A stretch of 62,440 nt of DNA from Methanobacteriota archaeon (lineage in GTDB: Archaea; Halobacteriota; Methanosarcinia; Methanosarcinales; Methanosarcinaceae): the NCBI GenBank assembly GCA_016841625.1, contig JAENYU010000002.1, positions 10,041-72,480 on the forward strand, given 5' to 3'. The notes below the pieces were generated by a model. It was not told where the DNA came from and made no database searches. It worked only from the letters and a program-made list of their open reading frames with translations. Of this stretch, positions 45,847 through 55,961 are shown piece after piece. Within the stretch, counting starts at the first letter, position 1; every line of letters starts with the position of its first letter. The translations under genes and the position numbers were made by a program.

Positions 45847-47199
45847 TCAGATCATGTACACTATATCCGAACAGATTCCGGGATACGCATACACGACATT
45901 CTTGAGGTCCGAAGCCTTTAAACCCAGCCGCATCACCATGGCAAAAATGTTAATCGCTTCTTCCGCGTTTGGGCCAAGGATGTGGGCACCCAGGATCCTG
46001 TCGTTATCCTCGTCAATAATTACCTTCGATGCCGCAAACTCCAGACCTGTCCGCCGCGTGGAGTACCAGCCCCCCCGGTCCCTGAAGACCACCTTATATT
46101 CCTTGCTGTCCTGAGGCACACTGATCCCCACGGAAGCCATTGTAGGAATTGTAAAGACCGCGCTCGGGACGCCCGTGTAATCAACTTCTGCCAGGTTTCC
46201 ACCCAGGATGTTTGCTGCCGCAACTCCTGCCTGGAGGCCAGCGATCGGGGTTAAGGGCGTCCCTTCGGAACTGCAGTCGCCCCCTGCATAGATCCGGGAG
46301 TTTGAGGTCCGCATGTGCTTGTCGACTGCAATTGCCCCGTTCTCAATCCTGATCCCGGCGTTTTCAAGCTGCAAGCCTTCGATGTCAGGGACCCGCCCTG
46401 CCCCGTGCACGACCATATCCGCGACAAACGTATGGGTTTCGGCATGGGATTCGGTTTTGAACTCTGTTTTGACCAGGAAATGGTCTCCTTCTTTTTCCAC
46501 CGCGACCACGGGATTCTCGGGGAGCACTTCGATTCCTGCGGCTCTGGAGGCTTTCAGGAGCACGTCCACAAGGTCAGGGTCAAAACCCTTCAGGACCCTC
46601 TTGCTCCTGTGCAGGATTGCGACCTCGGACCCGGCTCTCCGGGCAATATGGGCAAACTCGAAGGAGATGTACCCGCCCCCGACAAAAGCGATTCTTTTCG
46701 GAAGGTTTTCCGTTTCCATGAACTCTTCGCTTGACGTAAGGAATTCCTCACCCGGGATTCCCAGTTTGCGGGGTTTTGCCCCGGCGGCAACAAAGATGTA
46801 TGCTCCCCGCAACATATCTTCCCCCACGGCAACGGTGTTTTCGTTTTCGAAGGAAGCCTGCCCGTGATACGTATCGATCCCCATCTCAAAGAGGCTTTTT
46901 TCTATCTTCCGGGGGTAGTCCTCCGTAAAGGTCCTCTTGAATTCGATTAGAGGGGGCCAGTCAATGCTCAAAAGTCCCTCAGTCCCTGCCCCTTTGCCTA
47001 TGAGCCTGTTGTTCCAGTCCGTAGCCTCAGATGCGCTGGCAAGTACTTTTTTTGGGTCGCAGCCCCTCAGAGAGCAGGTCCCCCCATACTCCCTGCAGTC
47101 AATAATAGCAATATTAAGCCCTGACGACGCGACTTTGTATGCAAGGGTTGTACCAGCAACCCCGCTTCCTATGATTATGATATCGTAGTCCCTTTCCAT
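45847..47199 (-). CDS. FAD-dependent pyridine nucleotide-disulfide oxidoreductase
   Basis: The 450-residue flavoprotein is a class I disulfide reductase related to dihydrolipoamide and mercuric reductases. The N-terminal FAD motif is IIIGSGVAGTTLAYKVA, the redox-active pair is GGTCSLRGCDPKKVL (C-x4-C, about residue 42), then a NAD(P) loop VGGGYISFEFAHIA (about 175) and the C-terminal partner motif AHILGPNAEEAINI with the candidate catalytic Glu rather than the usual HxxGxxAxE His position fully clear. The substrate is unknown; thiol, coenzyme or metal reduction is possible. Confidence 0.88.
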   Translation of the reverse strand: MERDYDIIIIGSGVAGTTLAYKVASSGLNIAIIDCREYGGTCSLRGCDPKKVLASASEATDWNNRLIGKGAGTEGLLSIDWPPLIEFKRTFTEDYPRKIEKSLFEMGIDTYHGQASFENENTVAVGEDMLRGAYIFVAAGAKPRKLGIPGEEFLTSSEEFMETENLPKRIAFVGGGYISFEFAHIARRAGSEVAILHRSKRVLKGFDPDLVDVLLKASRAAGIEVLPENPVVAVEKEGDHFLVKTEFKTESHAETHTFVADMVVHGAGRVPDIEGLQLENAGIRIENGAIAVDKHMRTSNSRIYAGGDCSSEGTPLTPIAGLQAGVAAANILGGNLAEVDYTGVPSAVFTIPTMASVGISVPQDSKEYKVVFRDRGGWYSTRRTGLEFAASKVIIDEDNDRILGAHILGPNAEEAINIFAMVMRLGLKASDLKNVVYAYPGICSDIVYMI

Positions 47200-47559
47200 C
47201 CGGCACCCCTTCTTCTGCTTCGATGAACCCTGAAAAAACCAAAAATCCCGGTAAACCTATATATCACCTCTATTTCTAAACAATAAGTATTTCACCTGAA
47301 CCTTTTTCCTGAAAGGTGATACTGAATGGGGAATGGGTTGAATGGAAAAAAACCTGAATGAGAAACAGCCTGAGTGGGAAAAAACCTGAAAATATGGGAA
47401 GAAAAGGCTCTGCAGGAAAATCCAGAAAGGTCTCAGAACAGGACTTTAAGAAAAGACTTTAGATTCTTAAAATGGAAGAGGGCCCCACTTTCAAGTTAAC
47501 ATAAATAAAAATCAAAGGAATTCTATCCCGATTTCTTCCTGAAATGGAAACTTTTTTTA
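47200..47559. other. Divergent intergenic region upstream of purH
   Basis: The first 360 bp of this spacer contain degenerate repeats of GAATGGGTTGAATGG and AAAAAACCTGAA type near 47325-47395. No gene is apparent. The promoter-proximal palindrome of purH follows (separate entry). Confidence 0.5.
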
Positions 47560-47588
47560 TATATAACATGTTGACCAAAAGTTATATA
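47560..47588 (+). promoter_or_regulatory. 8-bp inverted repeat over purH TATA region
   Basis: TATATAAC (47560-47567) and GTTATATA (47581-47588) are exact reverse complements 13 bp apart. The left arm overlaps the best TATA-like box (TTTATATATAAC), about 60 bp upstream of the TTG start. A repressor bound here would cover promoter and start site. Confidence 0.55.
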
Positions 47589-47624
47589 GCCAATAATTTT
47601 TAAACCAAGTATATTGGTGATTTA

Positions 47625-49241
47625 TTGGTAAAAAGGGCACTGCTCAGCGTCTCAGACAAGACAGGAATCGTGGAATTCGCACGCGGGCTCGAAGAACTTG
47701 GTGTGAAGATAATCTCAACAGGCGGGACAGCGAAAATCATTCGCGACGCCGGTATTGAAGTTACTGATGTTTCGGAAATAACGGGCTTTCCCGAGATGAT
47801 GGGAGGGCGGGTCAAGACTCTCCACCCCAGGATCCATGGAGGGCTTTTATGCCTCAGGGAAAGCGAAGAGCATATGGAAGAGGCTTCAAAGGAGGACATC
47901 TCCCTCATTGACATGGTTGCCGTAAACCTTTACCCCTTCGAAATCACGGTTTCGAAAGAAGGGGTGGAACTGGAGGAAGCCATCGAAAACATCGACATAG
48001 GCGGCCCTACCCTGCTCCGTTCGGCAGCCAAGAACTACCACTCCGTGACAGTGCTCTCTGACCCCGCAGACTACGGGCATGTCCTGAAAGAACTGCGTTC
48101 CAGCGGGGTTATCTCGGAGGAAACCCGGGCCAGACTTGCGGTCAGGGCTTTCAGGCATACTGCAGACTACGACGCGGCCATCGATATCTACTTGAGCAAA
48201 GTCCTTCTCGGAGAAGAAGTGCTCCGCCTGAAGTTCACCGACGGCGTGAAACTCCGCTACGGAGAAAACTGGCACCAGGAAGCCAGTTTCTACAAAGAAC
48301 CCGGCCTGGAAGGCCCAAGCCTCGCAAAAGCTGCCCAGCTACACGGAAAAGAACTTTCCTTTAACAACTACGTGGACGCCGACAATGCCCTTCAGACAGT
48401 CAAGGAACTGGGAGACACCTCCCCTGCTGTTGCCATAGTAAAGCACAACAACCCCTGCGGGCTTTCCACGGGAGATACCCTCCTGCAGGCGCTGCAGGCT
48501 GCCTGGGACGGGGATCCCATCTCAGCTTACGGGAGCATTATCTGCACAAACGAAACCTTTGACCTTGAAGCGGCACTGTACCTGAACGGAAAATTCGTGG
48601 AAATCATCCTTGCCCCGGATTTCACACACGATGCCCTCGAATACCTGAAAAACAAGAGCGTTAACTTAAGGCTCCTGAAACTGCCCGATCTCAGGGAAGA
48701 TTTTGGGACGGATTACACCCACAGATACATAATCGGAGGCATGCTCAAACAGTCCCGGAACATAGGGATCTACGAGAAGTGGGAATCCGTTACAGAGGCC
48801 CCCTATCCCGAAGAAAAACGCGACCTATCAGAGTTCTGCCTCAAAGCCTGCAAAGCCACAAAATCCAACGCAGTAATCATTGCCCGCGAATACGAACCAG
48901 GTTACTTCATGGTGCTGGGAATGGGCGCAGGACAGCCGAACCGCGTGGATTCCATCCGCAAGCTGGCAGCCACAAAAGCCGTCGAAAACCTGAAGCTTAT
49001 CTACGAGCGCGAAGAGCCGGGCATCCCCTTCGAAGAGTATTGTAAAAATACCCTGTCCGAATGTGTGATGGTCTCGGACGCCTTCTTCCCCTTCGACGAC
49101 AGCGTTATCCATGCCGCAGAGAACAACATCCGCTATATCGTATCTCCCGGCGGGTCTATCAGGGACGGAGAGGTCATCGCCACCGCAAACCGGCTCAATG
49201 TAGCCCTGGTCTTCACCGGCATGCGCCACTTCCTTCATTAA
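47625..49241 (+). CDS. purH: Bifunctional AICAR formyltransferase/IMP cyclohydrolase
   Basis: The 538-residue protein catalyses the last two steps of IMP synthesis. The N-terminal IMP cyclohydrolase domain starts ALLSVSDKTGIVEFA and carries STGGTAKIIRDAGIEVTDVSEITGFPEMMGGRVKTLHP. The formyltransferase half contains LRYGENWHQEASF, VAIVKHNNPCGLSTG (about 268) and SDAFFPFDDSV near the end. Many archaea use separate PurP/PurO instead; here the bacterial-type fusion is present. The start codon is TTG, with GGTGA nine bases upstream. A palindrome lies over the promoter. Confidence 0.97.
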   Translation: MVKRALLSVSDKTGIVEFARGLEELGVKIISTGGTAKIIRDAGIEVTDVSEITGFPEMMGGRVKTLHPRIHGGLLCLRESEEHMEEASKEDISLIDMVAVNLYPFEITVSKEGVELEEAIENIDIGGPTLLRSAAKNYHSVTVLSDPADYGHVLKELRSSGVISEETRARLAVRAFRHTADYDAAIDIYLSKVLLGEEVLRLKFTDGVKLRYGENWHQEASFYKEPGLEGPSLAKAAQLHGKELSFNNYVDADNALQTVKELGDTSPAVAIVKHNNPCGLSTGDTLLQALQAAWDGDPISAYGSIICTNETFDLEAALYLNGKFVEIILAPDFTHDALEYLKNKSVNLRLLKLPDLREDFGTDYTHRYIIGGMLKQSRNIGIYEKWESVTEAPYPEEKRDLSEFCLKACKATKSNAVIIAREYEPGYFMVLGMGAGQPNRVDSIRKLAATKAVENLKLIYEREEPGIPFEEYCKNTLSECVMVSDAFFPFDDSVIHAAENNIRYIVSPGGSIRDGEVIATANRLNVALVFTGMRHFLH

Positions 49242-49884
49242 ATTTAAAAAAAGAAAGGCTGCAAAATCCGAAATTCAAACTTCCCCGCCGAATGGCAGGG
49301 AAGCATTTTCACTATTTTTGGACATACTAATTTTATACAGCTTGAACAGATGAATTTTAGCATAAAGCTTTGGCAGAAAGCTCGGTTTTCAACAAAAAAA
49401 CATTCAACCAATACAGCATTCCACAAACCTTCCTAATCACTGATTTTATTAGAGCTAAATTTTTTTTGGCTCTTCACCATTTCTCGTGGGAAAGATAAGT
49501 TTCAATTCAAGAGAGTGGCTATTTTTTTGAAACTTGGATATACAAAAGAACAAGGGGCTTAATTTTTAGTCCTGAATTGGAATATATCATTAAGATTAAT
49601 GGATACCAATGACATAATACAATTATTCACGAGGGAGATTAAAATAATAACAAAGTAATCCAATTTTTTTAGACTACCGCTTCAGATTATCCGTGGAAGA
49701 GAAGAAAAGACTGGAGAATAAATAACACTATCGAAAAAGATAATATATGTTGAATTCGTATACTACTCTAGCAATGATATACGATTAACATCTGGATACC
49801 ACTTTAATATAATATGATAAATTAAATAAATATGACGGAAATCCTTTTAATTTACAAATCTCACCGGGAAAATTTATCAGGAAG
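49242..49884. other. AT-rich intergenic region
   Basis: About 640 bp of strongly AT-rich DNA between purH and the regulator gene. AGAGC-poly-T-GCTCT near 49450-49475 is a possible weak hairpin. No conserved protein or RNA was recognised. Confidence 0.5.
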
Positions 49885-50715
49885 ATGGGATTTGCAATCA
49901 AAAAGTTAATGAAATCAGGGTTGATCAACGTGAAATCCAACGGGTTATTAAGTATCCTCACATTTTCTGAAAAACGAAAGGACCTGCTCTTCTTGATTAA
50001 GGAGAGTCCAAGGACTCTTTCCGAAATCAAGGATCACTTCGATGTAAAATCTCCTGAGATTCTGCCCCGCCTGAAAGAGATGGAAAAGGCAAACCTGATC
50101 TCCCGGAAGGAAGGAATGTACTGGCTGACTCCTCTCGGAAAGGTTTCAGAAATGTATTTCAAACCCTTCCTTGACACCCTTTCCGCCATAGAAGCAAATG
50201 AAACATTCTGGAAAGAGCACGATCTGGCAGGGATCCCCGAAACCCTCCTAAACAGAGTCCAGGAACTTAGGGAGTGTCGAGTTATAAGGGAAGAACATGA
50301 AAACATCTATGACTCTCACAAAACATTCGTAGATAACATACAATATTCAACCCGTCTCATGGGTCTTACATCCATATTCCTTCCCCACTACCCCCAGATG
50401 TTTCTGGAAATGGCACGCAGTGGTACCCCAATCTCCATAATAGTAACTCCAAATGTTTTTTTCAAACTGAAAAACGAATACAGCACTGAAATCGAAGAAT
50501 ATCTGGAACACAAAAACGCGAGCTTTTACGTTTATGACAATGCCAGGATCACTTTTGCCGTAACAGACCGCTTTACCTCCCTCTCCCTTTTCTATAAGAA
50601 CGGCACCTTTGACCTACGAGACGACCTTGTCGGTTTCGATGCACTTGCTATCAAATGGGGAGAAGACCTTTTCAAGCACTACAAAGAAAACTCAACAGAA
50701 ATAAAGAACCTTTAA
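49885..50715 (+). CDS. FilR1-type winged-helix regulator
   Basis: The 276-residue protein begins with a winged helix (KRKDLLFLIKESPRTLSEIKDHFDV, then ILPRLKEMEKANLI and a wing) and continues with a roughly 190-residue domain resembling the FilR1/DUF1724 middle domain found in many Methanosarcinales regulators, including GLTSIFLPHYPQMFLEMARSGTPISIIVTPNVF. That domain is thought to bind a ligand. The first residues to about 24 are weakly supported; the ATG at 49909 is an alternative start. It is alone on its strand. The target is unknown. Confidence 0.82.
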   Translation: MGFAIKKLMKSGLINVKSNGLLSILTFSEKRKDLLFLIKESPRTLSEIKDHFDVKSPEILPRLKEMEKANLISRKEGMYWLTPLGKVSEMYFKPFLDTLSAIEANETFWKEHDLAGIPETLLNRVQELRECRVIREEHENIYDSHKTFVDNIQYSTRLMGLTSIFLPHYPQMFLEMARSGTPISIIVTPNVFFKLKNEYSTEIEEYLEHKNASFYVYDNARITFAVTDRFTSLSLFYKNGTFDLRDDLVGFDALAIKWGEDLFKHYKENSTEIKNL

Positions 50716-51577
50716 AAACCGGAGCATTTAAAAGCCAGCTTCCCCCTTCGAAATCCGGGCAGGCTGAGATACGAAAGAACATGACCAGAAGACCATTTGA
50801 TCTTCTGCCCACCCTATTTTTAAAATTAAGGGAATATTGTCCGGTTTCCGTCCACTAAACTAAAAAATAAAGGATCAGGCTAATTGTTAATATGATAATA
50901 TAATAATTATTTTTACAATGATTTGAAGTATAAAATAAATCAACAATTATACCAATAAACTAACGGACAAATAAGTAACTTTCTTTTATATTGTTTATCC
51001 CCAAAAACTCCTTGAAAAGGTGGTCCTGTTCCGAATCATCGCCTATACGACAATCAAGGCGGGGACAGGGAAATTCAAGGACGTAAGCAGAACCATGATT
51101 CTCTTAACCCACGTCTTCCTGCTAAAGGAGATATATCTCTAAAGCTCCGTGAACTGCAAGAAAAAAAATGGAACCCTGACTCAAAATGCCTCCTCCGAGG
51201 GGCAGAGGAAGAGACAGCATCCGGATATGCATCGGAAGCAGAGCTGAAGGAAGGGGGAGCCTGAACCCGAATAAAAGAATTTCCCTAAGACCCGCAAAAG
51301 AGGTGAAGTAAAAATACTCCGAAAGTTTTATCTTAGACAAAGTCATATTTCATTGAGCACATTACAAAAAATATCAACCTAGTGGTAATGTTTTAGAAAA
51401 TGTGATTCGACCCCTACAAAAACCGGTAAATCCCAAACCCACGATCGAGATAAAACCCACAAAACCCTTAAATTAGATTTTTGAAAAATTGGAGAACTAT
51501 CTTGGCAGGAAAAAGGGGGTAAGACGTTGAAATCAATTCCCGAAAAAAGGTACTAAAAAGCCAGGTGGTATGCATAA
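50716..51577. other. Long decayed intergenic region
   Basis: About 860 bp with no intact gene. From about 51000 to 51141 an open frame encodes about 48 residues (ending TMILLTHVFLLKEIYL, stop), less AT-rich than its surroundings; it may be the end of a lost gene, but I do not recognise the family. The rest is AT-rich, with an AGAAGACC/GATCTTCT-type near-palindrome at about 50788. Confidence 0.45.
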
Positions 51578-52003
51578 TTGAATCAGGGAAAACTTGCAGA
51601 GAGGAGGCTATCTCTTGCAGGAAGTAAGAAATTCCTGCAGGAAATTGCAATGAACTACGAAGAGGGCCAAATTTTCCAGACGGCAATAGAACTTGGAATT
51701 TTTACAAAATTGATGGAACCCAAAAGTGCGGAAAACATTGCAGAAGAACTCGGGACTGACTCCCGGCTCACGGCCAAGATCCTGGACGTGCTGGTCTCCA
51801 TCGAAGTTCTGAAAAAAAGAGAAAAAACCTACACCACATCCCCCATGCTGGCTCCCTTCCTGCTGGAAGGCAGCCCTGCTTCGTCCCGGAGTTTGAGTTT
51901 TTCACATGAGGAGGGAAGCGGGGTAAAAAATAAGAACCTGTTTGAAGAAAAAAGCTGCATAAGAGCTGTGAAAGCCAGCGGAGAAACCCCTTTCCCTAAC
52001 TAA
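51578..52003 (+). pseudogene. Truncated O-methyltransferase (dimerisation domain only)
   Basis: The 141-residue frame begins with the helical dimerisation/winged-helix domain of small-molecule O-methyltransferases: EEGQIFQTAIELGIFTKLMEPKSAENIAEELGTDSRLTAKILDVLVSIEVLKKR and the wing TYTTSPMLAPFLLEGSP (about 30-100). The SAM-binding Rossmann domain that should follow is absent; after residue 100 the sequence turns into unrelated low-information residues. I infer a 3' truncation. The TTG start has AGGTGG nine bases upstream. It may still produce a protein. Confidence 0.75.
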
Positions 52004-52118
52004 ATTGAAAGGCTATGGCAATTGAAGGGATATGGATCAGGGATATGAAAACGAAAACCTGCAAACAAGAGGAAATAAACAGAGATAGCAGCCCCAAAGC
52101 ATCACAGCTTCTATCCTC

Positions 52119-52964
52119 TTAACCCCGGTTTTCCCACCACAATTTCACCCTTGTACTCCACCCCCTGTTCACAAGGCTTCCGTTTTTTTCTTCAAGTAAC
52201 TCTTTGAGATAGGCCCTGAGAATCTCTTCCTGTTCTTCTGACATTACGGCATAATGGGGTTTGAAATTATCAACCGCTTCATCAAGGCTTGCAAAGCTCT
52301 GGACGTGCTCAAAGGGAAAAACCTCCATGTTGGGATAGATGCCCATATCATAGAGGACATTGTAAAGGACATCAACTTTGGAACCCTGCTGGTATTCATA
52401 CCCGTGCAGATAGGGCCAGAGCTTTCGGGAGTGCATGTCCCAGGAAGTTTCCCCTGCAAACCAGTAGAGATAGATGTACCCCGAAGAGACGTCTATCATT
52501 TTCCGGATTGAAGCGCGGATATCTTTCATACCCAGAGAATAGGAAGCAAAAACCACGTCATAAGGGCCATAGAGATCCATTTCGACATCAACGGCTTCCC
52601 AATCTTTGTACACACAATTTATATTCTCAATTCCGTAAGTTTCGATATTCTCCTTAAGGACACTCATCATCCCTTCAGCAGGTTCCACCGCTGTAACGTG
52701 CGCAACCCTTTCCGCAAGAGGGATTGCAAGGTTCCCGGGACCCGCCCCGATATCAAGAACCCTGGAGTCCGGGGTCAGGGCCATACCCTGTATCGTTTTT
52801 TCGATCCGGCCCCCATTGTTCCGGGACATCTCCCAGAAACGCCTTGCACTTTCTTTTTTCTGCCAGATGCTTCCGCAATCTGAATTACGGCACGCTCTGT
52901 TCTGGGCTTCCATTCTTTCCTTCCAGACTTCATTCCAGTCAATGCTCTCTGCGTCCATTTTCAT
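52119..52964 (-). CDS. Class I SAM-dependent methyltransferase
   Basis: The 281-residue protein has the Rossmann methyltransferase motifs: VLDIGAGPGNLAIPLAE (motif I, about residue 70), VTAVEPAEGMM (motif II), and YDVVFASYSLGM (motif IV, about 137). An N-terminal helical region carries two cysteines (NRACRNSDCGSIW), suggestive of metal or redox sensitivity. The C-terminal part has a WWENRG end. Several such paralogues occur in Methanosarcina; the substrate is unknown, and corrinoid or metal-related methylation is only a guess. It is oriented toward the truncated methyltransferase. Confidence 0.85.
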   Translation of the reverse strand: MKMDAESIDWNEVWKERMEAQNRACRNSDCGSIWQKKESARRFWEMSRNNGGRIEKTIQGMALTPDSRVLDIGAGPGNLAIPLAERVAHVTAVEPAEGMMSVLKENIETYGIENINCVYKDWEAVDVEMDLYGPYDVVFASYSLGMKDIRASIRKMIDVSSGYIYLYWFAGETSWDMHSRKLWPYLHGYEYQQGSKVDVLYNVLYDMGIYPNMEVFPFEHVQSFASLDEAVDNFKPHYAVMSEEQEEILRAYLKELLEEKNGSLVNRGWSTRVKLWWENRG

Positions 52965-53076
52965 TCCTCATTCGTTTTCCCCAAGCCTGAACCCAAGTAA
53001 TACAAAAAAACAGATATGTATTAAGAAATAAATAATTTTCCAAAAAAGATTTTGAAAAATGCTACAAAAAACGGAG

Positions 53077-53128
53077 AATGTAAAAAGACAATGTAAAAAG
53101 ACAATGTAAAAAGACAATGTAAAAAAGG
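53077..53128. repeat. 13-bp tandem repeat 3' of aceP
   Basis: Four copies of AATGTAAAAAGAC (period 13 bp) lie next to a GC-rich hairpin, downstream of the minus-strand acetate transporter gene. Confidence 0.92.
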
Positions 53129-53147
53129 TCCGGGCATAAGGCCCGGA
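53129..53147 (-). terminator. Intrinsic-like terminator of aceP
   Basis: TCCGGGC (53129-53135) pairs with GCCCGGA (53141-53147), loop ATAAG. On the minus strand the stem is followed by a CCTTTTTT run, 33 bp after the stop codon, so it looks like a hairpin/U-tract terminator. Confidence 0.75.
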
Positions 53148-53179
53148 AAAATTATTCTCTATCCTTGAAAGCAGTGTTT

Positions 53180-53785
53180 TTAGAGAGGAACAATCTTTTT
53201 ACCATACATCTCGTTCAGCACCTGACCAAGGGCCGTGTAGATGGCTGCAAGCCCTGTGAAGATTCCTTCAAACCCGGCAACCCTGAGTATTGCCGCATTG
53301 CCAAGGTAGTTCCCGGCAGCAAGCAGGAAGAACAGGATTGCAAGAGCCAGGAAAACGACCTGTAATGACCTGCTGGCTTTCAGCGTGCCTACGAACATGA
53401 AAAGGGTGAAGACTCCCCACATGAAGAGGTATGCCGCAAAGGCTGTCTTGGGAGGAGCAAGAGATGCAAAGTTATCTCCAAGCTTTGGGATCAGAACAAT
53501 TCCAACAAGGGAAAGCCAGAACAGCCCGTAAGAGGTAAATGCCGTGGTCCCAAAGGTATTGCCTTTCTTCCATTCCATGATCCCTGCAATGACCTGGGCT
53601 ATGCCACCGTAAAAGAGGCCCATGGAAAGGATCATTGCTCCGAGGCCATAGTAGCCGGCGTTGTGTATATTCAAAAGCACCGTGGTCATTCCGAAACCCA
53701 TCAGCCCGAGGGGAGCCGGGTTCGCAGTAAAGTCCTGGACTTTTACGTGCGTAATATTCATAATGTCTTGAATTTCCTTACTCAT
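53180..53785 (-). CDS. aceP: AceP/YaaH-type acetate transporter
   Basis: The 201-residue membrane protein has six predicted helices and the signature [23 protein letters not shown] (about residues 23-45) of the GPR1/FUN34/YaaH family, including the expected [28 protein letters not shown]. Family members take up acetate (or succinate), and acetate-using Methanosarcina carry it. The protein fits an acetoclastic lifestyle. Its leader has a 38-bp repeat, and a GC-rich hairpin with a U-run follows the stop. Confidence 0.93.
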   Translation of the reverse strand: MSKEIQDIMNITHVKVQDFTANPAPLGLMGFGMTTVLLNIHNAGYYGLGAMILSMGLFYGGIAQVIAGIMEWKKGNTFGTTAFTSYGLFWLSLVGIVLIPKLGDNFASLAPPKTAFAAYLFMWGVFTLFMFVGTLKASRSLQVVFLALAILFFLLAAGNYLGNAAILRVAGFEGIFTGLAAIYTALGQVLNEMYGKKIVPL

Positions 53786-54086
53786 TAATAGTCAATCCTC
53801 CTTCCCGTTACATGGAGATCCAATCCAATCTCCTTGCCTGTTAAACGAAGATTCAATCCAACCCAATCCCCTTGCCTGTTGCTCGGGGACACAATTTAGT
53901 TTTTCGATAGATGTTAACAGAGACTCTATAAGAATTATTTTCAGCCTCTTTTTTACCTTTTGGAGGATTATGTAATTATTAATACTTATATTTACGGACT
54001 TCTGATATATTTTCAATACAATATAAATATATTACATACATATTCATAACAAGGTATTTATCAACAGATGCGGAAATTCCCTGCAT
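53786..54086. other. Divergent intergenic region (aceP / gpmI)
   Basis: About 300 bp. The sequence CCTTGCCTGTT recurs at 53832 and 53870, giving a 38-bp imperfect direct repeat in the aceP leader. The right part is AT-rich, with TATA-like runs for both directions. Confidence 0.55.
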
Positions 54087-55646
54087 ATGACGAAGGAAAG
54101 ACAACCTCTCATGCTAATGATCCTGGACGGCTGGGGTTACCAGCCCACAGAAGAAGGAAACGCAGTCCAGGCAGCCAGGACCCCGAACCTTGACCACCTT
54201 GTGGAAGAATACCCTTCCTGTTTCTTTGAAGCCTCGGGGGAAGCCGTGGGACTGCCCGAAGGGCAGATGGGGAATTCGGAAGTTGGACACCTTAACATCG
54301 GGGCGGGGCGTGTCGTGTACCAGGACCTTACCCGCATCAACCTTTCTATCAAGAACGGGGACTTTTTTGAAAACAGGGTTCTTCTGGACGCAATAGAGAA
54401 CGCAAAAAGCCATGACTCCAGCCTGCACCTCATGGGGCTTGTCTCATATGGGGGCGTGCACAGCCATATGACCCATCTGAAGGCCCTTATCCGGCTTGCA
54501 AAAGAAAAAGGTCTCAGAAAAGTGTATATACATGCTTTCCTGGACGGGCGGGACGTGCCCCCCAGAGCTGCCCTGGAAGACCTAAAAGAACTCGAAGCCT
54601 TCTGCCGGGAAAGCGGAGTTGCAAAAATAGCTACCGTGTCAGGGCGCTACTATGCAATGGACCGGGACCAGCGCTGGGATAGGACAAAACTCGCCTACGA
54701 CGCCCTTACCCTGGGACTTGCGCCTTACAATGCCCCTGGGGCAGTTGCCGCAGTCGCCAAAGCCTACTCCAGGGACGAGTCCGACGAATTCGTAAAACCG
54801 ACAGTAATTACCGATGCGGCAGGGAACCCGACTGCCACCGTCCTGGACAATGATTCCGTAATCTTCTTTAATTTCAGGCCAGACAGGGCTCGGCAGCTCA
54901 CCTGGGCCTTCATAAACGAAGACTTCAAAGACTTCCCCAGGAAAGCTACCCCGAAAGTGTACTACGTCTGCATGGCCCAGTACGACGAGAACCTGGACCT
55001 GCCAATCGCCTACCCCCCCGAAACCCTGGATAACGTACTTGGAAAAGTGCTCAGCAAAGCCGGTATGGCACAGCTTCGCATCGCGGAAACCGAAAAATAT
55101 GCCCATGTGACCTTCTTCCTGAACGGGGGAGTCGAGAAGTGCTATGAAGGAGAATACCGCTTCCTGATCCCCTCCCCAAAAATCGCCACCTACGACCTGC
55201 AGCCAGAGATGAGTGCCTACGAGGTAACAGCCGAGGTAATCAAAAGGATCGAATCCGGGAAGTACGACGTAATTATCCTGAACTTCGCCAACATGGACAT
55301 GGTCGGCCACACAGGGATTTTCGACGCCGCAGTCACCGCAGTGGAAACCGTGGACAGCTGCGTTGGAAAAATCATTGAAGCCCTGCAGAAAGCAGGCGGT
55401 GTGGCAATTGTCACCTCGGACCATGGAAACGCCGAACAGATGAGGGACAGGAAAACCGGAGATGCCCACACAGCACATACCTCAAACCCGGTGCGCTGCA
55501 TCTACGTAGGCAATGACGAGGTCGAAGCCCTGAAAGACGGGAAGCTCTGTGACCTTGCCCCGACCCTGCTTGACCGGCTGGGTATCCCGAAACCTGCAGA
55601 GATGACAGGGGAATCAGTAATCATAAGGAAAGGAAGCAAGTTCTGA
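54087..55646 (+). CDS. gpmI: 2,3-bisphosphoglycerate-independent phosphoglycerate mutase
   Basis: The 519-residue enzyme interconverts 3- and 2-phosphoglycerate through an alkaline-phosphatase-like metal site. Visible features are LMILDGWGY (metal Asp, about residue 10), the phospho-Ser region [15 protein letters not shown] (about 60), [12 protein letters not shown] (about 155), and the metal motifs [21 protein letters not shown] and HTAHTSNPV. Length is that of the bacterial-type GpmI rather than the short archaeal ApgM. It is alone on its strand. The ATG follows a CATATGACG sequence with no strong SD. Confidence 0.96.
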   Translation: MTKERQPLMLMILDGWGYQPTEEGNAVQAARTPNLDHLVEEYPSCFFEASGEAVGLPEGQMGNSEVGHLNIGAGRVVYQDLTRINLSIKNGDFFENRVLLDAIENAKSHDSSLHLMGLVSYGGVHSHMTHLKALIRLAKEKGLRKVYIHAFLDGRDVPPRAALEDLKELEAFCRESGVAKIATVSGRYYAMDRDQRWDRTKLAYDALTLGLAPYNAPGAVAAVAKAYSRDESDEFVKPTVITDAAGNPTATVLDNDSVIFFNFRPDRARQLTWAFINEDFKDFPRKATPKVYYVCMAQYDENLDLPIAYPPETLDNVLGKVLSKAGMAQLRIAETEKYAHVTFFLNGGVEKCYEGEYRFLIPSPKIATYDLQPEMSAYEVTAEVIKRIESGKYDVIILNFANMDMVGHTGIFDAAVTAVETVDSCVGKIIEALQKAGGVAIVTSDHGNAEQMRDRKTGDAHTAHTSNPVRCIYVGNDEVEALKDGKLCDLAPTLLDRLGIPKPAEMTGESVIIRKGSKF

Positions 55647-55961
55647 GACTTTTATTATTTCCTTTCTTTATTCACATTTCTCAGTTCATTTCGTTATTAT
55701 GTAATTCTCACAAAATATTCTTATTCTTTATCTTGTAATACCCTAAAAAATTTTTATTTATTTTCACTTTTTTTCATCCACTTTTCATTTTATCTTTATT
55801 TTCGTCTCAATTAAAGTGCAATCTCTTCAAAAGGCGCAAATTTGTCAAAATTACATATGAAATTTCACCAAAAGGGTTATAAATTTTTATTGACAGATAG
55901 TACACTTAACATTCGAAATTATTTTTACTTAGGGGTACAGGTCTTAGTGGGATGAATTTCT
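55647..55961. other. AT-rich spacer before secretion genes
   Basis: About 315 bp; T-rich after gpmI (several TTTTTATTT runs that may end transcription) and A/T-rich upstream of the secretion ATPase. No gene or RNA was recognised. Confidence 0.5.

Noticed and set aside
51122-51346. 74-codon open frame on the minus strand
   Set aside because: Low-information hydrophobic residues, no ribosome site, opposite strand to the more plausible relic frame.
54639-55478. 279-codon open frame on the minus strand
   Set aside because: Antisense to gpmI; no family features.
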